The notes beneath the pieces are model-generated. The model had not been told where the DNA came from. It ran no database searches and worked only from the letters and a program-made list of their open reading frames with translations. Made by a program: the position numbers and the translations under genes. From Gelidibacter maritimus (GTDB taxonomy: Bacteria > Bacteroidota > Bacteroidia > Flavobacteriales > Flavobacteriaceae), in NCBI RefSeq assembly GCF_014062315.1, contig NZ_JACGLT010000004.1, forward strand, positions 248,001 to 312,000: a DNA stretch of 64,000 bases. The letters are read 5' to 3'. This document shows positions 52,812-61,696 of the stretch, piece after piece. Every line of letters begins with the position of its first letter. Position 1 is the stretch's first letter.

Positions 52812-53366
52812 ATGGATTTAAATGTAGGAGATAAAGTGACTGTATTGGATGAGGATATTTCCGGAATAGTTTCAAAAATTGACGGATTGACGGTCTATAT
52901 TGAAACCGATGATGGTTTTCTTTTAGACTTCCAAACAAATGAATTACTTAAAATGGGCCCTAATGACACTTTGAGGTCGCGAATTTTTTCTGAACATTCC
53001 TTTACGGAGGTACTTTCAGAAAAGGAACAGCCTACGAAACGGCAATCTGTAAAAGTGAAGCCAAAAGATCGGAATCAGCCAAAAATGGAAGTCGATTTGC
53101 ACATCCATAATTTAACGGAAAATCAGCGTAACTTATCTAAATACGATATGTTGAATCTACAATTAGATACTGCACGAAGTCAGCTGGAATTTGCCATCCG
53201 CAAACGCATTCAAAAAATTGTATTTATCCATGGCGTTGGTGAAGGGGTTTTGAAAATGGAATTGGAAACACTTTTTTCCCGGTATAATAATGTCAAATAC
53301 TACGATGCCGATTTCAAAAAATATGGCTTAGGGGCTACAGAGGTCTATGTCTATCAGAATGCTTAA
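52812..53366 (+). CDS. Smr-domain protein (DUF2027-like N-terminus)
   Basis: A 184-aa protein. The N-terminal part (about 1-55) is a small SH3-like barrel (VGDKVTVLDEDISGIVSKIDG), as in Bacteroidota DUF2027 proteins. The C-terminal Smr domain (about 95-182) has VDLHIHNLTENQRNLSK, FAIRKRIQKIVFIHGVGEGV and ATEVYVYQNA. The GVGEGVL loop corresponds to the nicking or RNA-cutting active region of Smr domains in MutS2 relatives. A role in DNA or RNA nicking is plausible. The gene follows the 64-aa membrane gene by 5 bases. Confidence 0.87.
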   Translation: MDLNVGDKVTVLDEDISGIVSKIDGLTVYIETDDGFLLDFQTNELLKMGPNDTLRSRIFSEHSFTEVLSEKEQPTKRQSVKVKPKDRNQPKMEVDLHIHNLTENQRNLSKYDMLNLQLDTARSQLEFAIRKRIQKIVFIHGVGEGVLKMELETLFSRYNNVKYYDADFKKYGLGATEVYVYQNA

Positions 53367-53439
53367 ATAGTCACGCGGCTAACATGCAATACTAATTCAG
53401 TCATTATAAAGTTGGTATTTTTGAGAGCCTGAGATATTG

Positions 53440-54351
53440 CTATTCACTTTCTATCATAATAGAATGGGTGTACGTGCCCAAATCTATTTCAGTTAAACTG
53501 ATAACATCCAAATTAACGTTGCTGATATAAAATCTGACGGTAATTGTACGTTTATAAACATTCTTATTGAAGTGTGGATAATCATACTTATCCTTTGCTT
53601 CTTTATCAAGATACCTCGGAACACTTGGTGTAAGAGAACTTTCGTCACGGTCGTTCATCGGATTTCCATCCATGTTTTCATCTTCCAAACGGGTTAAAAC
53701 ACCGTCACCGTCGTCGTCATCGTCTAAATAATCAGGGATGCCATCACCATCAGTATCCTGTGCATTGGAGAGGCCATCGGCCTCAGTGTAATTGTGTTTT
53801 TCGTTTTTGGTCAAGACATTGTCGTTATCGTCATCTTGATCCAAATAATCCGGTATGCCATCGCCGTCAGAATCGGTTGGATTAGTTGCAGGGTCATTAT
53901 CACCATCTAAATTGGCATCCTCAATATGTGCGGGTATACCATCACCATCATCATCTACAAAAGTAGTCACCGTAGTTACTGTACCAGCCGTGGCAGCATA
54001 ATCCTTTATGATATTGGTAACGGCATCAGGTAGTAAGTTGCATAATAAATCTTCCGCATTGCCGTCATAAGTACGATAGTTGAACTTTGAATTTGTACCA
54101 TTGATGGCAAAAGTGGTTTTGTAATTATTTTCTGTAGGATTGAAAATGAGTTCTGTAGCAGAGTTTCTCGGAAAAATCAAGCTCAAAGACTCTGAAGGAT
54201 CTTGTTTTGTATCATATAAAAAATAATTCCCGGGACTTAAATCACATATCGATAAAGTTCTGTCAAAATCCAATTCTACGTCAATGACATCACCATCATT
54301 ACAAGCAGTAACCAACAAGCACACACTTAGGAAGTAAATTATTTTCTGCAT
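53440..54351 (-). CDS. Lipoprotein with thrombospondin type 3 (calcium-binding) repeats
   Basis: The frame opens with ATG at 54360, but the ATG at 54351 gives a sharper lipoprotein signal (MQKIIYFLSVCLLVTAC, Cys17, then NDGD); either is possible (303 aa). After a beta-rich N-terminal part (about 20-130), three Asp-rich blocks of the form D-x-D-x-D-G-I-P-x-x-x-D appear (FVDDDGDGIPAHIED, TDSDGDGIPDYLDQDDDND, QDTDGDGIPDYLDDDDDGD), the calcium-binding TSP3 type. A C-terminal beta domain follows. Likely a surface-exposed, calcium-stabilised protein of unknown function, common in marine Bacteroidota. Confidence 0.88.
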   Translation of the reverse strand: MQKIIYFLSVCLLVTACNDGDVIDVELDFDRTLSICDLSPGNYFLYDTKQDPSESLSLIFPRNSATELIFNPTENNYKTTFAINGTNSKFNYRTYDGNAEDLLCNLLPDAVTNIIKDYAATAGTVTTVTTFVDDDGDGIPAHIEDANLDGDNDPATNPTDSDGDGIPDYLDQDDDNDNVLTKNEKHNYTEADGLSNAQDTDGDGIPDYLDDDDDGDGVLTRLEDENMDGNPMNDRDESSLTPSVPRYLDKEAKDKYDYPHFNKNVYKRTITVRFYISNVNLDVISLTEIDLGTYTHSIMIESE

Positions 54352-54454
54352 TTCAATCATTTTGATAGCAAAAATACGCCATTTGGGAATTTATAACGAG
54401 CCATCTTCATAATAATTTTATTTGGAGTATTTTTGTCATCCGAAAGAATTTTAC

Positions 54455-55600
54455 ATGAAACAAGTATATTTTGATAATGCTGCAACTACCGCTATGCGCG
54501 ATGCTGTAATTGATCGAATGGCAGAAGTTATGCGTTCGCAATATGGCAACGCATCATCTACACACAGCATGGGACGTTCCGCAAAATCATTGTTGGAAAG
54601 CTCCAGAAAAACCATAGCTTCATTTTTCAATGTGAGTGCTTCAGAAATTGTTTTTACAGCAGGAGGTACCGAAGCAGATAATTTGGTTTTGCAGAGTGCC
54701 GTTAGAGATTTGGGAGTTACCGAAATCATTACAAGTAAATTGGAGCATCATGCTGTTTTACATACCGTAGAGCATCTTCAAAAGACATACAATATAAACG
54801 TTAATTACGTTAATTTGCTTGAGAATGGCATGATTGATCTTACTGATCTTGAACGTTTGCTGAAATCATCAAACAAAAAATTAGTCAGTTTGATGCACAT
54901 CAATAACGAAATTGGGAATAAGTTGGATATCAACAAGGTAGCAGAGCTTTGCAAGGCAAATGACGCATTGTTCCATAGTGATACCGTACAGTCTGTTGGA
55001 CATTACCAAATGGATCTACAAGACATTCGTCTCGATTTTTTAGCGGCAAGTGCCCATAAGTTCCACGGTCCAAAAGGGATTGGTTTTGCCTTTATCAGAA
55101 AGGGTTCAGGTATCAAAGCGTCCATTTTTGGAGGCGAGCAGGAGAGAGGCTATCGGGCCGGAACAGAATCCATTCATAATATTGTAGGGATGGAAGAGGC
55201 CTTAAAATTGAGTTATGCCAATTTAGAAAAGGAGCGGTCGCAAATTTTAAAATTAAAAGATTATTTTATTGACCAATTACAAAGCCTTTCATCTGAGGTG
55301 ACATTTAATGGCAATTGTGAAGATAAAGAAGGCAGCACCTACACCTTGATAAATGTTTGCCTTCCCATTGCGCCCGAAAAAGGAGGGATGCTTCATTTTC
55401 AATTGGATTTAAAAGGAATTGCTTGTTCTAAAGGTTCCGCTTGCCAAAGTGGTAGCAATCAAAACTCGCATGTTCTTTCTGAGATTCTGGACACTGAAAA
55501 CCTATTGAAGCCTTCGGTAAGATTTTCTTTTTCTTGTTTCAATACAGAAGATGAAGTAGATTATGTCATTGAAACCTTAAAGGAATTTGTTAAAAATTAG
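54455..55600 (+). CDS. Cysteine desulfurase (NifS/IscS-like, class V aminotransferase fold)
   Basis: The frame reaches back to 54422, but MKQVYFDNAATTAMRD from the ATG at 54455 is the family start (381 aa). Motifs: FTAGGTEADNLVLQSAV, ITSKLEHHAVLHTVEHL (the stacking His), the PLP lysine in AASAHKFHGPKGIGF and the catalytic Cys in GIACSKGSACQSGSNQ. It frees sulfur from cysteine for iron-sulfur clusters or thiolation. The serine-rich loop after the Cys is typical of the IscS/NifS type rather than SufS. No isc or suf genes are adjacent. The CHAP gene overlaps its end by 14 bases. Confidence 0.93.
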   Translation: MKQVYFDNAATTAMRDAVIDRMAEVMRSQYGNASSTHSMGRSAKSLLESSRKTIASFFNVSASEIVFTAGGTEADNLVLQSAVRDLGVTEIITSKLEHHAVLHTVEHLQKTYNINVNYVNLLENGMIDLTDLERLLKSSNKKLVSLMHINNEIGNKLDINKVAELCKANDALFHSDTVQSVGHYQMDLQDIRLDFLAASAHKFHGPKGIGFAFIRKGSGIKASIFGGEQERGYRAGTESIHNIVGMEEALKLSYANLEKERSQILKLKDYFIDQLQSLSSEVTFNGNCEDKEGSTYTLINVCLPIAPEKGGMLHFQLDLKGIACSKGSACQSGSNQNSHVLSEILDTENLLKPSVRFSFSCFNTEDEVDYVIETLKEFVKN

Positions 55601-56216
55601 CGGTTATATTTTAGTCGTTTTGCTGTTGGTGTCCTGTAATAAAGAACACCGCAATTCGCATATGCTCAAGTCAGCATCCCATACTCAGGAAGACCCGAAA
55701 CCTAAAACTTACAAAGTCAAAAATATAGGCGATACCTTAGATGTGTTCAATGATGTTTATGTGTTTTACAATAAAAATATTGGTAACGTTTCAGGACGGA
55801 ACTTAGCGGCAGATGGCTATAATCTGGGTCTGAAATGGCAATGTGTAGAGTTTGTCAAACGCTATTACTACGATTATTTAAATCATAAGATGCCCAATAG
55901 CTATGGGCATGCGAAAGATTTTTTCAATCCGGCGTTAAAGGATAACCAACACAATAAGGATAGAAACTTAGTGCAGTTCACCAATGGAAGCTCATTGAAA
56001 CCTGAGGTCAACGATCTGATTATATTTGATGGCACTATTTTCAATCGGTATGGACATGTGGCTATCATTTCAAAAGTGAACAAAACCTCGATTGAAGTGG
56101 TGCAACAAAATGTTGGGAAAGAGTCAAGAGAGAATTTTAAACTCCGATTTAATAACGACAAATGGACAGTTGGAGGTTCAAATGTTTTAGGATGGTTGCG
56201 GAAAACTGAACGATAA
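55587..56216 (+). CDS. CHAP-domain lipoprotein
   Basis: The start is TTG at 55587, overlapping the end of the cysteine desulfurase gene by 14 bases, giving a lipoprotein signal (LKISGYILVVLLLVSC, Cys17, then NKEH) and 209 aa. The CHAP (cysteine, histidine-dependent amidohydrolase/peptidase) fold is seen in LGLKWQCVEFVKRYYYDYL (catalytic Cys) and YGHVAIISKVNKT (catalytic His). CHAP enzymes cut peptidoglycan amide bonds or related amides. Bound to the outer membrane, it may act in wall turnover or on glutathionyl-type substrates. The functional link to the desulfurase is not clear. Confidence 0.87.
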   Translation: MLKISGYILVVLLLVSCNKEHRNSHMLKSASHTQEDPKPKTYKVKNIGDTLDVFNDVYVFYNKNIGNVSGRNLAADGYNLGLKWQCVEFVKRYYYDYLNHKMPNSYGHAKDFFNPALKDNQHNKDRNLVQFTNGSSLKPEVNDLIIFDGTIFNRYGHVAIISKVNKTSIEVVQQNVGKESRENFKLRFNNDKWTVGGSNVLGWLRKTER

Positions 56217-56368
56217 ATTGAATGTTGGTCCGTTTGAACAACACGGTAAATAACACTGATGATAAAAAATAAAGACCGATTTTGGAGTTCATAAAATAGG
56301 TCTCGGTTATTAAATTATTGATTTTCAATACTTCTGTCCTCCCGGTACCCGTACAGATTAACCTATCC

Positions 56369-58831
56369 TTAGAACCTCATTGAAACTCGGACATTAAATA
56401 CCCGTGGACTCAAATAATTAGGAATGGCATATTGTCGTTTGCTATACAAATCTCTGACCCAAGTATTGGTTATTGAGTTTTGTACATCAAACATATTAAA
56501 CACCTCCACACCAATGGTGAGTTCCTTAAACGCATTTTTCCACTTGGCATTATAAGTTTTGTTGCCGTCCACAATCACATAAGAAAAGCCCACATCTGCC
56601 CGCTTATAATCGCGCAGTCTGTTTTGGTACTCATAAGGGTCAGCATAACTTGGAGACCCGCCGGGAACTCCTGTATTATAGACCAGATTTAAGTACACCT
56701 TTAACTCAGGAATATTTGGCACATAATCTTGAAACAGCACTCCGAATTTTAAACGCTGATCGGTTGGTCTTGCAATATATCCCTGGTTTTCAATGTTTTC
56801 TTCGGTTTTTAAATAGCCAAAACTGAACCAGGACTCCGTGCCAGGAACAAACTCGCCATTCAATCTCAAATCCACACCATAAGCATAAGCCTTGGCATTA
56901 TTGGTGGCACGATATCTAATTCGCACATTTTCTAAGGTGTACGGGTTGACGTCGGTTAAATGTTTGTAGTACGCTTCAGAAACTAATTTAAAGGGTCGGT
57001 CCCACATTTTAAAACTGTATTCGTTGCCCAAAACAACATGTATTGATTTTTGGGCCTTTACATCTGGTCTCACTACCCCAGAAGAATCTCTGAGTTCTCT
57101 ATAGAATGGTGGTTGGTAGTAAAGACCTCCGGCAATTCTGAAAAGCATGTCCTTGTTCCAATTAGGTTTGATGGCAAATTGTGCACGTGGACTAAATACA
57201 GTTTGGGTTTTACTTTCAATGCCTTCGCCATTGACCGTCCAATTGTGGGCTCTGACTCCAAGGTTATAAAACACCTCATGATGGCCTATTTCAGAGCGTT
57301 TGCTCCATTGTGCGTAAGCTTGAAATCTATCAATCTGAACATAATTGGTAGCTCTTATATTCTGAAAAGCGACTAATGGTCCCTGGTAAGGTTGATATGG
57401 TTGGTTGTTAAAAATCTCCAATTTTGGTGGATTAATGGAAAATCCTGCCGAATCAATCACTTCCCATTCCACTAGTCGGTCTCGGATATCCTCATGCGTA
57501 TATTTTACAGACCATTCAAAAGTATTGTCGTCCAACTGATAATCGCCCTTATGCTCTATGGTTGTAATGAGGGCATCCAAATCGTTTCTGGCATGGGTGA
57601 GTTGGGATCCAATCCCTTCGCTGAATTCAACTTCTCCTAAATTTTCATCACCAATATTACTGTTCACTTCACCCAATCGGTATTGCGCCAAAATATCGAA
57701 ATATTCCTCCTCAGTCGTATGGTAGGTGGAAGCAATTAACTTTAAGGTCAAGTCGTCGGTGGCAAAATAATTAGCTTTAAAAGCCCCAAAATAAGTGTTA
57801 TAGGCATCTTTTTCCTGGCCTTCATAATATACCAATAAGGCAATCGGATCAGCTAAAGTCCCAAAATTGGTCTGTCTGTTTTGTGGTTGAAAGTTGTATT
57901 TGTTGCTCGAGATGTTTCCTAAAAAATTAACTTGGAATTTATTTGTAAACTTATAGGTCAAATAGGTCTGGACATCAGCAAATACAGGTTTTACATTACC
58001 TTCGGTTTCTAATGAATTTAAAACTAAACTGTTGTCTCTATAGCGTAGCCCGATAATCCCCGACAATTTAGAGTCCTTTGATACCGCTTCCGCAGAAATA
58101 CTACCACCTAATAAGGAGAGGTCTGCATTGACACCAAATTTGATGGGATTTTTGTAAGTAATGTCCAAAACTGACGAAAGCTTATCGCCATACTTGGCTT
58201 GAAATCCACCAGCTGAAAAATCGACATTCTGTACCAAATCGGTATTGACAAAACTCAGGCCTTCTTGTTGGCCCGATCGTACTAAGAAAGGTCGGTAAAC
58301 TTCAATTTCATTGACATACACCAAGTTTTCATCAAAATTTCCACCTCTAACGGAATATTGTGTGCTTAATTCATTGGAAATATTGACTCCTGGCAATGTT
58401 TTTAAAATGTTTTCTACTCCTGGTTGTGCGCCTTTAATGGTGCGGATAAGGGCTGGGGGAATTGTGGTTACACCTTCTACTGATTGGCGTTGGTTGCCAT
58501 GGATAACCACCGTGGCAATTTGTTCAACATTCAAATTCATCACAGGATTAAATTCTACGGTCTGTCCATTTTTAAGATTGAATATGGCCAACACACGTTT
58601 ATGTGAGATATGCGTAAACTCAACAGTAATGTCCTTTTGGATTGGTATTTTTAATTCGTAAAAACCGTTTTCATTAGTGGTGGTTCCAGTGTCACCAGAT
58701 TTAATGCTGACATTTGAAATGGGAAGGTTGGCATCATCCAAAATGATGCCTTTAATTGTTGCGGTTTGAGACCATCCTAAAAAAGGCAAAAGGATAAAAA
58801 TGAAGCGCAAAAGGTGACAGTGTAGTTTCAA
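56369..58831 (-). CDS. TonB-dependent receptor with carboxypeptidase-like regulatory domain
   Basis: The longest frame starts at ATG 58891, but that would overlap the upstream peptidase gene by 47 bases. A TTG at 58831, 14 bases after that gene's stop, yields a clean signal peptide (KLHCHLLRFIFILLPFLGWS), which I prefer; this is uncertain. The 820-aa protein has a CarboxypepD_reg-like domain (about 25-105, ATIKGIILDDANLP), a plug (PGVNISNELSTQYSVRGGNF) and a barrel ending RVFNVRVSMRF. The substrate is unknown. Coming directly behind an M23 peptidase gene on the same strand suggests co-expression. Confidence 0.87.
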   Translation of the reverse strand: MKLHCHLLRFIFILLPFLGWSQTATIKGIILDDANLPISNVSIKSGDTGTTTNENGFYELKIPIQKDITVEFTHISHKRVLAIFNLKNGQTVEFNPVMNLNVEQIATVVIHGNQRQSVEGVTTIPPALIRTIKGAQPGVENILKTLPGVNISNELSTQYSVRGGNFDENLVYVNEIEVYRPFLVRSGQQEGLSFVNTDLVQNVDFSAGGFQAKYGDKLSSVLDITYKNPIKFGVNADLSLLGGSISAEAVSKDSKLSGIIGLRYRDNSLVLNSLETEGNVKPVFADVQTYLTYKFTNKFQVNFLGNISSNKYNFQPQNRQTNFGTLADPIALLVYYEGQEKDAYNTYFGAFKANYFATDDLTLKLIASTYHTTEEEYFDILAQYRLGEVNSNIGDENLGEVEFSEGIGSQLTHARNDLDALITTIEHKGDYQLDDNTFEWSVKYTHEDIRDRLVEWEVIDSAGFSINPPKLEIFNNQPYQPYQGPLVAFQNIRATNYVQIDRFQAYAQWSKRSEIGHHEVFYNLGVRAHNWTVNGEGIESKTQTVFSPRAQFAIKPNWNKDMLFRIAGGLYYQPPFYRELRDSSGVVRPDVKAQKSIHVVLGNEYSFKMWDRPFKLVSEAYYKHLTDVNPYTLENVRIRYRATNNAKAYAYGVDLRLNGEFVPGTESWFSFGYLKTEENIENQGYIARPTDQRLKFGVLFQDYVPNIPELKVYLNLVYNTGVPGGSPSYADPYEYQNRLRDYKRADVGFSYVIVDGNKTYNAKWKNAFKELTIGVEVFNMFDVQNSITNTWVRDLYSKRQYAIPNYLSPRVFNVRVSMRF

Positions 58832-58844
58832 AAGGGTTGGTATT

Positions 58845-60533
58845 TTATTTTCTAAAAAATGTTGCTTCAAATGTAGAACTATTTCCAACATTATCTGTCA
58901 CAATGAGTTTCAATTCGTTTTCGGTGTCATTGATCACATTATCATTAAAATCAAAAGTCAAGGTATTGGTTTTATACTCATATTCCATCAAAATCCATTT
59001 ACCGTTGACGGTAGCCCTGTAATTACTGATTCCTGAGAGATCATCAGTAATTTTAAATTTAAGATAGCGGTAGTTGCTCAACCATTTTTTGTCCTGAAAA
59101 TTGATTGGGGAAATTTTCGGTCCTTGGGTATCCATAACCAAAGTGTATGTGCCCAAAGCATTTGAAGATGCCGTCAATATCTTGTTCTCGCCACGCCTGG
59201 TATTGAGATAGCTTGGGTAGTTTCGTCTTCCAATAAGTTCGGCAATGTAGAGTTTGTCTATTTCTGAGTCTTTATATTTGCTGACATCATATTGAATACT
59301 TACGTTTTTTTGAAGAGGGATAATGTCTTGATGTAGATAAATGGTGTCATTGCTTACCTTAAAATCGATAAAGGCATCTTCATAAAAACTGTTGGCAGGG
59401 ATAAAGACATTAACATTCTTTTCATTTAAATTGGTAGGCTGTTCAGCAAAAATATAAGTTTTAGTAGAGGTGTCAATAGTCTTGGCTGGTGATGATATTT
59501 TTTTTCCATTTATTGGAATGGTCACCCAAGATTCGTTACCGTGAAAATCTGTGATCCGAATTTTATAGACAGAAGCGGTGCTGTCGGCAATCTTTACATA
59601 GCCATCATTGTCAAGATCTTTGTAAAGGCTCAAGACATTACCTTTTTCCACGAAAAGTTTTTGCACTCGCTTTCTCCTTGTTTTATAGAATTCGTAATCA
59701 AGAAATCTATTGATATGTCGTGTCTCACTAAATGAAAATCGGTTAAAATCCATTTCAAACTTTTTATGCCCATTAAAAAAAGTCTGTAATCCATTGATGC
59801 CATTTTGATTGACTGCAAAGTCTTGTTGGTCATAACTTTTTACGCCAAAGCCGATGGTGCCGTAGGCATTGATACTTTCTACATGATAGTCTTTGTTCCT
59901 ATTGGGGATGAGGCGTAATTCTACACGTCCTTTTTGACCATTTACATTGGCGTTGTCGTCTTTTGTATAGGCGTAAACTCCCTTGACAAAAGGCGTTTTC
60001 TTGTCCTGAACTTCTAAACCAAAAAGTAGAGGATTGATGGTACGTTGTTGCTGGTCGCGGATTTCAAAATGCAAATGTGGCCCACCAGAGCTGCCGGTAT
60101 TTCCGGAATAAGCAATAATCTCGTCGGTATTGACTTTTAATTCGTCAACCGCAGGAAACATTTCAACCTCGTAAGATTCTTGTTCGTATTGCTTTGCTTT
60201 TACGTAAGCTTCAATGGTAGGAGCGTAGCTTGATAAATGACCATACACACTAGTGTACCCGTTTGGATGTGTAATATAGATAACTTTACCATATCCGTAA
60301 TGTGAAACTTTAATTCGGCTCACGTATCCCTCAGCAATTGTATAGACATTAAGACCTTCTCTTTGCTGGGTTTTAATATCCAATCCGGCATGAAAATGAT
60401 TGGTCCGTAACTCTGCAAAAGTTCCTGAAGGAATAATTGGGATATCCAACGGGCTTCTAAAATAATCAGTAGGGTAGTCCACTTGAGCAAATGCAAAGGT
60501 AGTTAAGAAGAGGGATGCAAAAAGAAATTTCAT
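58845..60533 (-). CDS. M23 family metallopeptidase (peptidoglycan endopeptidase type)
   Basis: A 562-aa exported protein with a signal peptide (MKFLFASLFLTTFAFAQ). The M23 LytM-type domain lies at the N-terminal end (about 25-165) with TNHFHAGLDIKTQQ (first His and Asp) and GGPHLHFEIRDQQQR (H-x-H). The remaining 400 aa are beta-rich Ig-like domains without catalytic motifs. Such proteins cut the glycine or stem-peptide bonds of peptidoglycan, or activate amidases. A TonB receptor gene begins 13 bases or so after the stop. The first ATG matches the signal peptide well. Confidence 0.9.
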   Translation of the reverse strand: MKFLFASLFLTTFAFAQVDYPTDYFRSPLDIPIIPSGTFAELRTNHFHAGLDIKTQQREGLNVYTIAEGYVSRIKVSHYGYGKVIYITHPNGYTSVYGHLSSYAPTIEAYVKAKQYEQESYEVEMFPAVDELKVNTDEIIAYSGNTGSSGGPHLHFEIRDQQQRTINPLLFGLEVQDKKTPFVKGVYAYTKDDNANVNGQKGRVELRLIPNRNKDYHVESINAYGTIGFGVKSYDQQDFAVNQNGINGLQTFFNGHKKFEMDFNRFSFSETRHINRFLDYEFYKTRRKRVQKLFVEKGNVLSLYKDLDNDGYVKIADSTASVYKIRITDFHGNESWVTIPINGKKISSPAKTIDTSTKTYIFAEQPTNLNEKNVNVFIPANSFYEDAFIDFKVSNDTIYLHQDIIPLQKNVSIQYDVSKYKDSEIDKLYIAELIGRRNYPSYLNTRRGENKILTASSNALGTYTLVMDTQGPKISPINFQDKKWLSNYRYLKFKITDDLSGISNYRATVNGKWILMEYEYKTNTLTFDFNDNVINDTENELKLIVTDNVGNSSTFEATFFRK

Positions 60534-60751
60534 AGCGATATTTGAAAGGCTAAAAATATTAAAAAGTACTTAAAGTGCCTAAAGATAACGAGACATAAAG
60601 TTATGAGTAATAAATCAGATTAGAGGTGTCAATGAAAGACTGATGCCACGCTTGTTTATGTAGTTTTGGTTTTTTAACTCCGATGAATTTGAGATACTTA
60701 GGACGCTTTATCTCACTTATAACTTATTTTTTTAAAATTTATGATAAAACA

Positions 60752-60783
60752 ATTGTGATTTTTGTTTATGTATGTTAACTTTG
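60752..60783 (+). promoter_or_regulatory. Predicted Bacteroidota-type promoter of the coiled-coil/zapA operon
   Basis: ATTG at 60752-60755, a 20-base spacer and TAACTTTG at 60776-60783 fit the TTTG / TAnnTTTG pattern with one change in the -33 box. Transcription would start near 60790, about 18 bases before the ATG at 60808. Confidence 0.6.
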
Positions 60784-60807
60784 TTTCATCAGTATTGAAA
60801 TATGTAA

Positions 60808-61098
60808 ATGAGTAAAGTTGAGGATATTGTTGATTCTTTAGAGAATAAAATCAGTAAAGTTTTGCATAAACAAGAGGTTTTGAAACAGACCAATGCGAAG
60901 CTTTCCGAAGAATTGGCCGGTCTCCAACAAAAGATTATTCAACAACAGGAGGAATTAACTTCTTGGATTGAAAAATATGAAGCTCTGAAAATTGCAAATT
61001 CGATGCTGGGCAGTGATGAAAACAAAAGAGAGACGAAGCTCAAGATAAATACATTAATAAAAGATATAGATCATTGTATAGCACAATTATCTCAATAA
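60808..61098 (+). CDS. Small coiled-coil protein upstream of zapA
   Basis: A 96-aa soluble protein that is almost entirely heptad coiled coil (LENKISKVLHKQEVLKQTNA, KLSEELAGLQQKIIQQQEEL, then WIEKYEALKIANSML). It ends with a short basic helix (TLIKDIDHCIAQLSQ). It resembles the small coiled-coil proteins seen before zapA in many Bacteroidota, with a similarity in style to ZapB. A role in cell division with ZapA is likely by context only. The zapA start is 17 bases after its stop. Confidence 0.8.
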   Translation: MSKVEDIVDSLENKISKVLHKQEVLKQTNAKLSEELAGLQQKIIQQQEELTSWIEKYEALKIANSMLGSDENKRETKLKINTLIKDIDHCIAQLSQ

Positions 61099-61115
61099 TG
61101 TAAGGATAGGATTTA

Positions 61116-61409
61116 ATGTCAGAACAGCTAAAAATTAAGCTTTCCATAGCAAACAGAGTGTATCCATTGACTATTGCACCTGAACAGGAAGAAGGATTGA
61201 GAAAAGCAGCTAAGAAAATTGAATCAATGATTAGTCAATTTGAGCAAAATTATTCCGTGAGGGACAAACAAGATGTTTTGGCCATGTGTGCCTTACAGTT
61301 TGCTTCCCAAGTGGAACAAAAAACGATAGATACAGACCATGTAAGTGAAGAGGTCACCAATAGATTAACCGCTTTAAACGATCTTCTTCATTCACATTTA
61401 AGCTCTTAA
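61116..61409 (+). CDS. zapA: Cell division protein ZapA
   Basis: A 97-aa protein matching the ZapA family: an N-terminal beta-sheet with KIKLSIANRVYPLTIAPEQEE, the GLRKAAKKIESMISQFEQ helix and the long C-terminal coiled coil (VLAMCALQFASQVEQ to the end). ZapA dimers bundle FtsZ filaments in the cytokinetic ring. The length is normal. It lies between the coiled-coil gene and a probable 6S RNA, then rny. The pairing zapA-6S RNA also exists in Escherichia coli. Confidence 0.9.
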   Translation: MSEQLKIKLSIANRVYPLTIAPEQEEGLRKAAKKIESMISQFEQNYSVRDKQDVLAMCALQFASQVEQKTIDTDHVSEEVTNRLTALNDLLHSHLSS

Positions 61410-61435
61410 CGTTCTTTTAAATATATTAGGTTACT

Positions 61436-61605
61436 GCCTACATTAGTTATTTATATTTGATAAACTCAACACTAATTCTTTAAAAAGGGTGAGTTTAAGT
61501 TGTAAAATCGAGCTGCCATTGAGCAGATTTTTGATCAGCTTGTTAGCCCTAAACTTGTTTTTAAGGAGTTTATACAAAATTCGAAACTGATGTAGGCTTT
61601 TTTTT
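61436..61605 (+). ncRNA. ssrS: Probable 6S RNA (flavobacterial type) with intrinsic terminator
   Basis: Between zapA and rny, GCCTACATTAGTT (61436-61448) pairs over 13 bases (one U-G) with AACTGATGTAGGC (61585-61597), and eight T's follow. This closes a 162-base RNA and makes the 3' arm a terminator. Inside are a local hairpin (AAACTCA / TGAGTTT, 61463-61496) and a distal stem (GAGCTG / CAGCTT, about 61510-61541), leaving a large central bubble. Length, long closing stem, bubble and position after zapA are those of 6S RNA, which mimics an open promoter to hold RNA polymerase. No model search could be run; a different structured RNA is the alternative. Confidence 0.72.
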
Positions 61606-61696
61606 GGCTAAACGGCACTTCTTTAGATGGGTTGTTTGGTTGAATTGATTCTGTTTAACAACGGGATATTTCAAATTTTTTTAAACTAAACTAAAC

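Noticed and set aside
58845-58891. ATG at 58891 as the start of the TonB receptor
   Set aside because: It would overlap the M23 gene by 47 bases and put over 20 non-signal residues before the signal peptide; the TTG at 58831 fits better, though not proven.
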